A DNA stretch of 64,000 nucleotides, from assembly GCA_934646005.1 (NCBI GenBank), contig CAKUED010000009.1:41116-105115 (forward strand). Direction: 5' to 3'. The notes below the pieces were generated by a model. The model was given only the letters and a program-made list of their open reading frames with translations, was not told the DNA's origin and made no database searches. Source of the stretch: an uncultured Oscillospiraceae bacterium (GTDB taxonomy: Bacteria; Bacillota; Clostridia; Oscillospirales; Oscillospiraceae). The position numbers were made by a program, and so were the translations under genes. Of this stretch, positions 16,827 to 26,938 are shown one piece after another. Positions within the stretch are counted from its first letter, which is position 1, and every line of letters starts with the position of its first letter.

Positions 16827-17534
16827 ATGAGAGTCCTGGCAATCGGATGCCATCCCGACGATCTGGAGATCGCCTGCTCCGGCACGCTGCGCAAGTATGT
16901 CGAGCAGGGCGCTGACGTATATATGTGCCACGTTGCAAACGGCAATCAGGGGCACGTCGTGATCGAACCCGACCCCCTTGCAAAGATCCGCGAAAAAGAG
17001 GCGGAGGCCGCCGGCAAATTCATCGGCGCGAAGGAAGTTTTCAACATGGACGTGGGCGATATGTTAGTTGACAGCCACGATCCCGCGGTCATGGACGCCG
17101 TGGCGGATGTGGTGCGCTATACCCGCCCCGACGTCATCCTCACCCACAATCCGCAGGATTATATGCAGGATCATGTGGAGACGAGCCATATCGCCACCAA
17201 CGCGAGCTTCTGCTCCGGGCTGTCGCACCGCCCGCGCAAGTACGAGCCGTTCAGCAGCTTTGTGCCGGTATTTTTCATGGATACGCTCGCGGGCGTGGAC
17301 TTCCAGCCGACGCACTATGTGGACATCACCGACCAGATCGAGCGCAAGCTCCAGGCGCTGGCGATGCACGAATCGCAGATCAAGTGGATGCTCGAGCACG
17401 ACGGCATCGACTTTGTGGATATGGTCCGCACCTGCTCCCGCTATCGCGGCTATCAGTGCGGCGTGGCGTATGCCGAGGGCTTCCGTCCTTATAACGTCTA
17501 CCCCCGGTATAGCACCAAGCATCTCCTGCCCTAA
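16827..17534 (+). CDS. PIG-L/LmbE-family N-deacetylase, copy 2
   Basis: 235 residues, about 87% identical by eye to the protein at 3519-4229. It keeps HPDD (9-12) and DHVETSH; the substitutions are scattered and mostly conservative. AGGTG precedes the ATG. Its TAA abuts the stop of the convergent SDR with no space. Two close paralogues in one locus suggest a recent duplication, with different expression or two related N-acyl substrates. Confidence 0.9.
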   Translation: MRVLAIGCHPDDLEIACSGTLRKYVEQGADVYMCHVANGNQGHVVIEPDPLAKIREKEAEAAGKFIGAKEVFNMDVGDMLVDSHDPAVMDAVADVVRYTRPDVILTHNPQDYMQDHVETSHIATNASFCSGLSHRPRKYEPFSSFVPVFFMDTLAGVDFQPTHYVDITDQIERKLQALAMHESQIKWMLEHDGIDFVDMVRTCSRYRGYQCGVAYAEGFRPYNVYPRYSTKHLLP

Positions 17535-18272
17535 TTAGATAACGTATCCTCCATTGGGACTCAGGAGCTGCCCCGTGATGAACGACGCGCGCTCCGAGCC
17601 GAGGAACCAGATCGCCTGCGCGACCTCCTCCGCGTGCCCGAGCCGCCGCAGCGGCGTCGCCATGCTGATGGTGTGCACCGCTTCGTCGGACAGCCACGCG
17701 TTCATATCGGTATCAATAATACCGGGCGCGACGCAGTTGACGCGGATGCCGTCAGGTCCGACCTCCTTGGCAAGCGCGCGGGTCATGGTGACAACGCCCC
17801 CTTTCGTGGCGGAGTAGGGCACTTCCTCCGCGCCGCCGGTGATGCCCCAGATGGACGAGACATTCACGATCGCGCCGGAGTGCCGCGCGGTCATGCCGGG
17901 CAGGACCGCCTGGATGCAGTGGAACATCCCGCGGAGGTTGACGTTGAACACACGATCCCACTGCTCTTCGGTGTAGTCCACCAGCCGCGTGAGCGGGATG
18001 GCGATGCCGGCGTTATTGACCAGCGTGTCGATGCCGCCGAAGGCGTCCTCCGCGCGATGCACGGTATCGCGCACCTGCTCCCGGCTTGCCACATCGGCGG
18101 AGTACGCCGCCGCTTTCACGCCCAGCGCCTCCAGCTCGGAAACGAGCTTCGCCGCAGCCTCGTGCTGTGTGCGGTAGAGCATCGCCACCTGCCAGCCCTC
18201 CTGCGCGAACACGCGCGCGGTCGCCGCGCCGATGCCGCGGGACGCGCCGGTGACGAGAACGGTACGATCCAT
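17535..18272 (-). CDS. Short-chain dehydrogenase/reductase (FabG-like), minus strand
   Basis: 245 residues. The cofactor motif is TGASRGIG (residues 8-15), with NNAG at about 87 and catalytic Ser, Tyr and Lys in VNVSS and YSATK. The classical SDR fold oxidises or reduces a hydroxyl with NAD(P). The gene is convergent with the deacetylase, tail to tail without a gap or terminator. It probably acts on a sugar or polyol intermediate of the locus rather than in fatty acid synthesis, judging from context only. Confidence 0.88.
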   Translation of the reverse strand: MDRTVLVTGASRGIGAATARVFAQEGWQVAMLYRTQHEAAAKLVSELEALGVKAAAYSADVASREQVRDTVHRAEDAFGGIDTLVNNAGIAIPLTRLVDYTEEQWDRVFNVNLRGMFHCIQAVLPGMTARHSGAIVNVSSIWGITGGAEEVPYSATKGGVVTMTRALAKEVGPDGIRVNCVAPGIIDTDMNAWLSDEAVHTISMATPLRRLGHAEEVAQAIWFLGSERASFITGQLLSPNGGYVI

Positions 18273-18289
18273 AGAAATTCCTCCCTGTT

Positions 18290-18319
18290 TTTATATTCAT
18301 TTTAAGAATGTGCTGACAA
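18290..18319 (-). promoter_or_regulatory. Candidate promoter for the minus-strand SDR
   Basis: On the minus strand TTGTCA, an 18-nt spacer and TATAAA. The implied leader is only about 12 nt. Confidence 0.35.
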
Positions 18320-18385
18320 GGACGAGTATACACACGAAGATTCAAAATGTAAACCCATCGCAGTCAAAGAAAAGAGGAAATCAGC

Positions 18386-19420
18386 ATGACAAAAAAAGTG
18401 ATCAAAATGGCGATCGTCGGCGCGGGTCTCTGGGGTGAGTCCCATGCAAACATCTACCGGGAGCATGACTGGGCAGAGCCCGTCGCGATCTGCGACCTGA
18501 ATCTGGAGCGCGCCAACGCGTTTGCCAAAAAGTTCGGTATTTCGCAGGTCTATTCCGACTATCACGAGATGCTGGAAAAATCCGATTGTGACGCCGTCGC
18601 CATCGTGACGCCCGATTTTGCCCATGCTGACATCGCGGTCGCCTGCGCGCAGGCGGGCAAGCATATGATCATTGAAAAGCCGCTGGCGACGACCCGCGAC
18701 GATGTGATGCGGATGGTCAAGGCGATCGAAGAAAACGGCGTGCGCGCCATGGTCGATCTGCACAACCGCTGGAATCCGCCCTTCAACTCCGTCAAGCAGC
18801 TCGTCTCCTCGGGCAAATACGGCACGCCGAAGAGCGCGCATTTCCGCCTGAACGACAACCTCTGGGTCGCCACGGATATGCTCAAGTGGTGCGCCAAGTC
18901 CTCCATCCTCTGGTTCCTCGGCAGCCACTCGCTGGATACGATGAACTGGGTCATCGGCGACTATCCCGTGGAGGTCTACGCCGCCAAGACCGAGGGCAAG
19001 CTCAAGTCCCTCGGCATCGACACCGTGGATACCTACCTCTCCACCATTAAATATTCGAACGGCGCGATCGCCCATATGGAAAACTCCTGGGTCACGCCGA
19101 ACGGCAACACCAACGTCAACGACTTCAAGTTTAACCTCCTGTGCACCGACGGCAAGTTCGACGTCAACGCCTCCAGCCACGACCTGCTCCAGGTCACGGA
19201 CGACAAGCGCATGATCACCGAGGACATCCTCGTCAAGAACTTCGTGTTCGACAAGTGCCGTGGCTTTGCCTTTGAGTCCATCCGCAGCTTCATCGACAAG
19301 CTCGTCAGCGGCGAGGAGTTCCACGTCACGCTGCGTGAGGCGGCGAACGTTTCGCTGGCGCTGCTGGCGATCATGGAATCGGCTGAAACGGGTCTGCCCG
19401 TGAAGGTCGAGCGCATTTAA
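18386..19420 (+). CDS. Gfo/Idh/MocA-family oxidoreductase, second copy
   Basis: 344 residues. Rossmann motif IVGAGLWGESHANIY (around residues 10-24) and IEKPLATT (around 94-101). It begins a long co-oriented block: oxidoreductase, SDR, ABC ATPase, two permeases, binding protein and cyclase-family gene, with gaps from overlap to about 90 bp. AGAGGAAA precedes the ATG. It probably catalyses an NAD(P)-linked step on the imported compound. Confidence 0.9.
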   Translation: MTKKVIKMAIVGAGLWGESHANIYREHDWAEPVAICDLNLERANAFAKKFGISQVYSDYHEMLEKSDCDAVAIVTPDFAHADIAVACAQAGKHMIIEKPLATTRDDVMRMVKAIEENGVRAMVDLHNRWNPPFNSVKQLVSSGKYGTPKSAHFRLNDNLWVATDMLKWCAKSSILWFLGSHSLDTMNWVIGDYPVEVYAAKTEGKLKSLGIDTVDTYLSTIKYSNGAIAHMENSWVTPNGNTNVNDFKFNLLCTDGKFDVNASSHDLLQVTDDKRMITEDILVKNFVFDKCRGFAFESIRSFIDKLVSGEEFHVTLREAANVSLALLAIMESAETGLPVKVERI

Positions 19421-19438
19421 GAAGAGGAGGCGACCGAA

Positions 19439-20218
19439 ATGCGGGAGTTTAAGACGGATCTGACCGGCAAGGTCGCCGTCGTGACCGGCGCGCGGCAGGG
19501 TCTGGGCAAAATTTTTGCCACGGCGCTGGCAGCAGCGGGCGCGGAGGTCGTCATCATGGCGCGCAATGTGAAGGCACTGGAAGAGGCGGCCGCCGAAATT
19601 CATGCCGAGACCGGCGCGATCTGCCATGACTGCCCCATCGACATCCTCGATGAGAGCAGCGTCGAAAGGGCGGCAAGGTTCGTGATGGACACCTGCGGCA
19701 GGCTCGACATTCTCTTCAATAACGCCGCCCTCGGGCGCGGCTCGACCCCGCTTCAGGACACGAGCCTGGAGGAGTGGAACGCCACCATCGGCACGAACCT
19801 CACCGGCACGTTTTTGTGCATGAAGCACTTCGGGCGCATTATGATCGCACAGCAGTCGGGCAAGGTCATCAATATGACGTCACTCGCCGCGCGCGCAGTG
19901 TTTGCCGACGCCTGCACCGGCGCATACGACTGCTCCAAGGCGGCGGTCGGCTGCCTGACGCGCTGCATGGCGGGCGAATGGGCGAAATATCATATCAATG
20001 TGAACTCCATTTCGCCGGGCTTCTTCCTCACCGACATCAACAAGCGCTTTTTGGAGCAGACGCCCGGGTTCTATGAGAACTCGTGCCGCAACGTGCCGCT
20101 CGGCCGCTGGGGCGACCCTGAAGAGATCGCGCCGCTGGCGCTGTTCCTCGCCTCGTCCGCTTCGGACTATATCACGGGCGCGGACTTTAACATCGACGGC
20201 GGCTACACGCTCTGGTAA
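19439..20218 (+). CDS. Short-chain dehydrogenase/reductase (gluconate 5-dehydrogenase-like)
   Basis: 259 residues. TGARQGLG (around 16-23), NNAAL, catalytic Ser in NMTS and YDCSKAAV. The N-terminal FKTDLTGKVAVVTG and the C-terminal GADFNIDGGYTLW match sugar or polyol dehydrogenases of the gluconate 5-dehydrogenase group. GAGGAGG precedes the ATG. It sits 18 bp behind the oxidoreductase and ahead of the transporter. Confidence 0.88.
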   Translation: MREFKTDLTGKVAVVTGARQGLGKIFATALAAAGAEVVIMARNVKALEEAAAEIHAETGAICHDCPIDILDESSVERAARFVMDTCGRLDILFNNAALGRGSTPLQDTSLEEWNATIGTNLTGTFLCMKHFGRIMIAQQSGKVINMTSLAARAVFADACTGAYDCSKAAVGCLTRCMAGEWAKYHINVNSISPGFFLTDINKRFLEQTPGFYENSCRNVPLGRWGDPEEIAPLALFLASSASDYITGADFNIDGGYTLW

Positions 20219-20248
20219 CGGAGCGGCAAGAAGAAAAGAACAGAGGGG

Positions 20249-21748
<1,500 letters not shown>

Positions 21749-21758
21749 GAGGCAGAGT

Positions 21759-22733
21759 ATGAGTGTTATCAAGAAAAGAAGCCGTGAGCTGCTCCTGATC
21801 GCGATCATCATCCTGATCGGCGTGGTCGTGTCCATTCGGACGCCTGCGTTCTTCAGCATCATCAACATCACCAGCATCCTCTACGGCAATGCCATCATCG
21901 GCATTATGGCGATCGGCATGATGATCGTCATCACCACGGCAAACATTGACGTTTCCGTGGGCGCGCAGTTCGCCGTGTGCAACATGATCTGCGCTGCGTT
22001 CGTAAAAGCCACCGACGGACGCTACGCTGTTCTGGCGGTCCTGCTGAGCATGGCGGTCGGCTGTGTGCTGGGTCTGTTCAACGGTCTGCTCGTGGCAAAG
22101 CTGAACATCCCCGCCATCGTTGTGACGCTCGGCACGATGAACATCATGCGCGGCGGCATCTACTATCTCACGAACGGCAACTGGATCGACGGTCTGTCCG
22201 GCGCATTTACCAAGGTCGCCAGCTCCCGCGTCCTGCTGAACGTCCCCATGGCGGTGTACATCTGGCTGTTTGTGGCGGTCGTCACCTATGTGATCCTCTA
22301 CCGCACGAATATCGGACGCAACATCCTCGCCGTCGGCGGCAACCTCGTCGCCGCCACGCGCGTGGGCATCAGCAAAACGGGCGTGTACCTGTTCGCGTTC
22401 GGCTACCTCGGCGCGCTGGTGGGCTTAGGCGGCGCGGTTTCGGCAGCCAAGCTCAAGATCGCGCAGCCGTCCAACGGCATCGGCTATGAGATGGACCTCA
22501 TCGCCGCCGCCATCATCGGCGGCACGGAGTTCTCCGGCGGCGTCGCCTCCATTCTCGGTACGGTGCTCGGCGTTCTGCTGCTGGGCGTCATCGACAACGG
22601 TCTGGTGCTTGCCAAAGTTCCTGTTTACTGGCAGGATCTTGCCACCGGCGCGATCATCATCATCGCGGTGACGACCTCGGCGCTGCGTGAATTTGCACCC
22701 AAGAAAAAGAGCGGGAAGGGGGCTGCGAAATAA
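21759..22733 (+). CDS. Sugar ABC importer permease of the second importer, subunit 1
   Basis: 324 residues with many hydrophobic helices. The family loop is near residues 190-205 (GRNILAVGGNLVAATRVGI). AGGAGG precedes the ATG. Its TAA overlaps the next permease ATG by one base, showing translational coupling, and the two different permeases probably form a heterodimeric channel. This differs from the first importer, which has one permease gene. Confidence 0.9.
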   Translation: MSVIKKRSRELLLIAIIILIGVVVSIRTPAFFSIINITSILYGNAIIGIMAIGMMIVITTANIDVSVGAQFAVCNMICAAFVKATDGRYAVLAVLLSMAVGCVLGLFNGLLVAKLNIPAIVVTLGTMNIMRGGIYYLTNGNWIDGLSGAFTKVASSRVLLNVPMAVYIWLFVAVVTYVILYRTNIGRNILAVGGNLVAATRVGISKTGVYLFAFGYLGALVGLGGAVSAAKLKIAQPSNGIGYEMDLIAAAIIGGTEFSGGVASILGTVLGVLLLGVIDNGLVLAKVPVYWQDLATGAIIIIAVTTSALREFAPKKKSGKGAAK

Positions 22734-23674
22734 TGCAGAAGCTGAAAAAATCCCCGCATAAGAACGAGCTTGTCCTCGCGCTTGTGTTTCTTCTCATGTT
22801 CGTGGTGTTCTCCATCATCAGCGATCACTTCCTGACGCTGACGAACACCATGAGCCTGCTCAGCCAGATGGTCGAGCTGGGGCTTCTGACGCTGGCGATG
22901 TCCGCGTCGATGATCTCCGGCGGCATGGATCTGTCCATCAGCGCCACTTGCAGCCTGAGCACCGTGTTCCTCGGCATTTTCATCGGCAAGGCGGGGCTTT
23001 CCTCGCCGCTGGCGGTGCTGCTGACGTTCCTCATCGCCATGGCGTGCGGCGCGTTCAACGGCTTCCTCGTCGGCTACCTCAAGGTCCCGTCCATGCTGGC
23101 GACGCTCGGCACGCAGTCGCTGTACGCCGGCATCGGTCTTGTCGTGTCCAACGGCGTGACGGTGTCCATCCCCAACACGATCTTCGGGCTCTTCGGGCGC
23201 ACCAAGCTCGGCGGCTTCTTCCCGTTCCAGATCATCATCTGGGCGGCGGCGATCGTGCTGGCGGTGCTCGTGTTCAGCTACCTCATCGCAGGCCGCCGCA
23301 TCTATCTCATCGGTGCGAGTCCTGAGGTCGCGCGCTTTGCGGGCATCAACCTCCGCAAGAACCTGTTCCTGACGTATATGTTCTGCGCGGCGATGGCATT
23401 CCTCGCTTCGCTGGTCTTTGCGTCGAAGATCTCCGCGGGCCGCGCGGACGTGGCGGACAGCTTGCTTCTGAAAACCGTCTCCGCCTCCGTGTTTGGTGGC
23501 GTCAGCACCCTGGGCGGCATCGGCACGCTCGGCGGCGCGATGCTGGGCGTGGCGGTCATCACCCTGATCTCCAACGGTCTGGATATGATCAATGCCTCGT
23601 CCTACTTGCAGCAGGTCGTCATCGGCGCGATGCTGCTGATCGTTCTGGCATATCGCCACGCTCGCAAGAAGTAA
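22733..23674 (+). CDS. Sugar ABC importer permease of the second importer, subunit 2
   Basis: 313 residues, about nine hydrophobic helices, with GRRIYLIGASPEVARFAGIN near residues 185-205. It is coupled to the preceding permease. It starts MQKLKKSPHKNELVLALVF, with a short positive tail before the first helix. Confidence 0.9.
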   Translation: MQKLKKSPHKNELVLALVFLLMFVVFSIISDHFLTLTNTMSLLSQMVELGLLTLAMSASMISGGMDLSISATCSLSTVFLGIFIGKAGLSSPLAVLLTFLIAMACGAFNGFLVGYLKVPSMLATLGTQSLYAGIGLVVSNGVTVSIPNTIFGLFGRTKLGGFFPFQIIIWAAAIVLAVLVFSYLIAGRRIYLIGASPEVARFAGINLRKNLFLTYMFCAAMAFLASLVFASKISAGRADVADSLLLKTVSASVFGGVSTLGGIGTLGGAMLGVAVITLISNGLDMINASSYLQQVVIGAMLLIVLAYRHARKK

Positions 23675-23685
23675 GTCATCTGTGT

Positions 23686-23710
23686 CCATAATCCGAACAG
23701 GCGGATTTGG
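23686..23710 (+). other. Intercistronic hairpin before the second binding protein
   Basis: Stem aatccg/cggatt with a 6-nt loop, extended by cca/tgg past one bulged base. Its position matches the hairpin at 9577-9604 in the other importer operon. Confidence 0.4.
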
Positions 23711-23764
23711 AATAAACAGGCGGTGGACCCCCATCGCCAAAAACAAAAAAATGGAGGAAAGAAC

Positions 23765-24862
23765 ATGAAAAAACTCATCGCTTTGCTCATGGTCCTGGTA
23801 ATGGTCCTGGGTCTGGTCGCGTGCGCCGGCACGACGACGGACGCCCCCGCCACCACCGAGACCCCCGCTGCCACCGAGACTCCCGCAACCGAGACCCCCG
23901 CTGCTACCGAAGAGACCCCGGCTGCCGAAGAGACCCCTGCCGCCACCGGCGACAAGAAGGGCACGATCGCTGTGGTCTGCTACGTGACCTCCGCTCCGTA
24001 CTTCTCCTCCGGCGAGAAGGCTGCCATCGCGGCAGGCGAAGCGCTGGGTTACAACGTGATCTGGACCGGCACGTCCGAAGTTGACACCGCTGGCCTGATC
24101 TCCGTGGTCGAAAACCTCATCTCCCAGGGCGTTGACGGCATCTGCCTCGCCTCCGGCGACACGACCTCCATGGTCCCCATCTGCCAGGAAGCGATGAACA
24201 AGGGCATCAAGGTCGTCACGTTCGACCTTGACATCGAGGCCGACGGCCGTAACGCGTATGCCGGTCTGGACGATCTGTCCGAGCTGGCTGTCCCGCAGGT
24301 CGAGTCCATCGTCGCCTCCATCGGCGAAGAGGGCGACGTCGCGGTCGTCACCGGCGTTCTGACGAACGAGCTGCTCCAGAAGCGTATCGAGCGTATGTAC
24401 AGCTACGCCGCTGAAAAGTATCCCGGTCTGAACTTCGTCACCGTTGAGGGCACGAACGAGGACTCCGAGGCTGCTTACACCGCCGCCATGAACATCATGA
24501 CCGCGTATCCGAACGTCAAGGCGATCGTCTCCAACGTCTCCACCGCCCTTGGCCCCATCTGCACCGCCATCGAGGACGCCGGTAAGATCGGCGAGGTCTA
24601 CGGCTGCGGTCAGACCACGCCGAACCTTGCCAAGCCCGGCATGGCCTCCGGCGCCTGCGTTTCCGGCATCCTGTGGGATACCGCGAAGTGGCAGGAGTGG
24701 GCAGTCACCCTCTGCGCGAAGCTCGTGGAAGGCAATGAGTTCGAGGTCGGCAACTGCGGCATCGACGGTTTCCCCCAGGGCGAGTACATTGGCGACGGCA
24801 TCTTCTACTACTACGAGACCTTCTCCTTCACCCCGGAGAACATCAACGACTTCGACTTCTAA
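23765..24862 (+). CDS. Sugar-binding lipoprotein of the second ABC importer
   Basis: 365 residues from the ATG at 23765, with GGAGGAAAG upstream; the frame is open 14 codons further back without a ribosome site. The lipoprotein signal ends LGLVAC, with Cys at 20. A TETPA-rich linker (about 25-60) and a type 1 periplasmic-binding fold (from about residue 65) follow. It is the likely capture protein for the transporter at 20249-23674. It is similar in layout to, but clearly diverged from, the first binding protein. Confidence 0.9.
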   Translation: MKKLIALLMVLVMVLGLVACAGTTTDAPATTETPAATETPATETPAATEETPAAEETPAATGDKKGTIAVVCYVTSAPYFSSGEKAAIAAGEALGYNVIWTGTSEVDTAGLISVVENLISQGVDGICLASGDTTSMVPICQEAMNKGIKVVTFDLDIEADGRNAYAGLDDLSELAVPQVESIVASIGEEGDVAVVTGVLTNELLQKRIERMYSYAAEKYPGLNFVTVEGTNEDSEAAYTAAMNIMTAYPNVKAIVSNVSTALGPICTAIEDAGKIGEVYGCGQTTPNLAKPGMASGACVSGILWDTAKWQEWAVTLCAKLVEGNEFEVGNCGIDGFPQGEYIGDGIFYYYETFSFTPENINDFDF

Positions 24863-24895
24863 TAGAAGCCGGAACAGCTTTTGAGGTAATGTTCT

Positions 24896-25576
24896 GTGAA
24901 GATCATTGACGTAACCGGCGAAATTCGCAACGGGATGTGGACCTTCGGGTCTCTGTTCCCCAAGGTCACGATCGAGGAGCGCTCCGGCGTCTGCGAGGGC
25001 TTCGGCGACTACTTCTATACGGAGTTCGTCGGGATGCACGCGCAGGTCGGCACGTACCTGGAAACACCCGCGCATTTCTACGGCTTTGAAAACAGCTACC
25101 TCGTGGAGGATATTCCGCTCGAGCGCCTGTACAACGTAGACTGCGTGGTGCTGAAAGTCCCCAAGGACGTCAGCGACCCCAATGCGCACATCGCCATCAC
25201 CAGGGAAGAACTGCTGCGCGCGGCCGAGGGCGTGGAAATTCACCCCGGCGACTGCATCATCGTAGCCGTTGGCTGGGATCGGTATTGGATGGATGATGAA
25301 CATTTCTTCCCCAATTCGCCGTATTTCACCTATGACGCGATGAAGTGGATCATCGACCAGCGTCCGTCCATTCTGGCGACGGATACGCCTGCCTGGGAAA
25401 ATCTCAGTGATCCGGGCGGCTTCTTCCCGGAGTTCTATGCTGCCGACATTCTGATGCTCGCACCGCTGTATGGGCTGGGGCAGGCGTCGAACGGTCGCGG
25501 CAAGATCACCATTCTGCCGCTGAAGGTGGCAGGCTGCGCCGCCGCTCCCTGTAGAGTCGTGCTGACGCAAGACTAA
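24896..25576 (+). CDS. Cyclase-family protein (kynurenine formamidase-like) with altered metal motif
   Basis: 226 residues from a GTG at 24896; GAGGT lies eight bases upstream and the nearby ATG is out of frame. The fold matches the cyclase/formamidase family. The family motif HxGTHxDxPxH reads QVGTYLETPAH here (residues 50-60): two metal histidines are Gln and Tyr and the Asp is Glu. It sits last in the transporter operon. It may hydrolyse a formyl or lactam group by a changed metal site, or bind rather than cleave. Confidence 0.78.
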   Translation: MKIIDVTGEIRNGMWTFGSLFPKVTIEERSGVCEGFGDYFYTEFVGMHAQVGTYLETPAHFYGFENSYLVEDIPLERLYNVDCVVLKVPKDVSDPNAHIAITREELLRAAEGVEIHPGDCIIVAVGWDRYWMDDEHFFPNSPYFTYDAMKWIIDQRPSILATDTPAWENLSDPGGFFPEFYAADILMLAPLYGLGQASNGRGKITILPLKVAGCAAAPCRVVLTQD

Positions 25577-25597
25577 AGCATAACTATGACCAACGCA

Positions 25598-25629
25598 CTC
25601 AGGTGGGGAGAGGCATCTCCCCGCCTGAG
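25598..25629 (+). other. Strong hairpin between the cyclase-family and oxidoreductase genes
   Basis: A 14-bp stem (ctcaggtggggaga/tctccccgcctgag, one G-U) with loop ggca. No T-tract follows, so it may be an attenuator or RNA-stability element rather than a full terminator. Confidence 0.5.
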
Positions 25630-25676
25630 GATGCACTTTCCAAAAATATCTAACCGAAAATAAAAGGAGCTTCACT

Positions 25677-26720
25677 ATGAAAAAGATTCGTTGGGGCGTG
25701 ATCGGCGCGGGCGGCATCGCAGACCGTCGGACGATCCCGGGCATGATGCTGGCGGATAACGCCGAACTGATCGCTGTGATGGAGATCAACATGGAGCTGG
25801 CAGAAAAATGCCGCGCCAAGTGGGGCTGCAAGCGTGCGTATGATAACGAGGCGGCGCTGCTCGCCGACCCGGAGATCGACGCAGTTTACATCGCGTCTCC
25901 CGTTGTTCTGCACGCGCGGCAGGCGATGGCCGCTGCGGACGCAGGCAAGCACATCCTCATTGAAAAGCCTCTCGCCATGACCTCGGAGGAGGGCGAGAAG
26001 GTCGTCGCCTATTGCGAGAGCAAGGGCGTGAAGATCGCCGCCGGTCTCATGATGCGTTTCGGCGCGTATGTGCAGGCGATGAAAAAGGCGATCGCCGAGG
26101 GCAAGATCGGTCACGTTGTGTCCGGTTACTCGCAGTTCACCTGCTGGTATCCCGATATGCCGGGCAACTGGCGTCAGAGCAAGAAAAACGGCGGCGGCGG
26201 CGCCATGATGGACATGGGCGTGCATTGCATCGACCTCATGCAGTACGTCACCGGCTCGCGCGTCAAGCAGGTCGCGGCGTTCCACGACACGCTGACGTTC
26301 CACTATGAGGTCGAGGACTCGTCCATGGTCATGCTGCGGCTGGAAAACGGCTGCCAGTGCGTGGTGCAGTCCAACTTCAACATCCCGGACGAAGCTGCCA
26401 AGTGGCGTCTGGAGTTCTTCGGCGATCAGGGCCGTCTGGCGGGTGAGAACATCATCGGTCAGATCGACGGCGGCACGCTCGACGCGCTGTTCTGCGGCGA
26501 GGTCGGCGGCTACGACGCCCAGCAGGACACCAAGGACGTTAAGGGCGAAGAGATCAACGTGGAGTTTGGCAATATGTACACCCGCGAGATCGAGTCGTTC
26601 GGCAACTCCATCCTGCATGATCTTCCGCTGGAAGTCCCCGCGTCCGACGCGGTGCAGGTCCAGCGCGTCATGGAAGCGGCATACCGCTCCAATGACGAAA
26701 AATGCGTCATCGACCTGTAA
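25677..26720 (+). CDS. Gfo/Idh/MocA-family oxidoreductase, third copy
   Basis: 347 residues. VIGAGGIADRRTIPGM (around 8-23), IEKPLAMT (around 94-101) and a C-terminal domain with MMDMGVHCIDLMQY. AAGGAG precedes the ATG. The three family members in the locus differ clearly from one another, which suggests separate steps or substrates rather than redundancy. Confidence 0.9.
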   Translation: MKKIRWGVIGAGGIADRRTIPGMMLADNAELIAVMEINMELAEKCRAKWGCKRAYDNEAALLADPEIDAVYIASPVVLHARQAMAAADAGKHILIEKPLAMTSEEGEKVVAYCESKGVKIAAGLMMRFGAYVQAMKKAIAEGKIGHVVSGYSQFTCWYPDMPGNWRQSKKNGGGGAMMDMGVHCIDLMQYVTGSRVKQVAAFHDTLTFHYEVEDSSMVMLRLENGCQCVVQSNFNIPDEAAKWRLEFFGDQGRLAGENIIGQIDGGTLDALFCGEVGGYDAQQDTKDVKGEEINVEFGNMYTREIESFGNSILHDLPLEVPASDAVQVQRVMEAAYRSNDEKCVIDL

Positions 26721-26805
26721 GGTCGTCACGCACCCAGTTCGTTTGTAAGAGCCGGAAAGTCCGGCGCTTGGGGCATTGTGCCAATCTGCATATGAGGTGA
26801 ACGAT

Positions 26806-26859
26806 ATGAAACCACTGGATTATACGGTTGGTCTGTACAACTGCTGCCGCGATCCGTGA
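26806..26859 (+). CDS. 17-residue mini-ORF with strong ribosome site
   Basis: It encodes MKPLDYTVGLYNCCRDP and then TGA, with GAGGTG six bases before the ATG. It lies between the oxidoreductase and the DegT-type gene, about 80 bp before the latter. It could be a leader peptide, the remnant 5' end of a lost gene, or a small cysteine-pair peptide. No family is recognised. Confidence 0.35.
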   Translation: MKPLDYTVGLYNCCRDP

Positions 26860-26938
26860 CCGCGCGCCGCGACCCCCGTATCCCCATTCACAATGACGAA
26901 TATTACATCTTAAAATTGCAATATAAGGAGTTATGATC

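Noticed and set aside
22625..25831. 1068-codon minus-strand ORF
   Set aside because: It is antisense to a permease, a binding lipoprotein and the cyclase-family gene, all with clear motifs. Long antisense frames are expected in GC-rich genes.
26751..26765. Hairpin gccgga/tccggc as terminator of the third oxidoreductase gene
   Set aside because: The stem is only six pairs and there is no T-tract on either strand.
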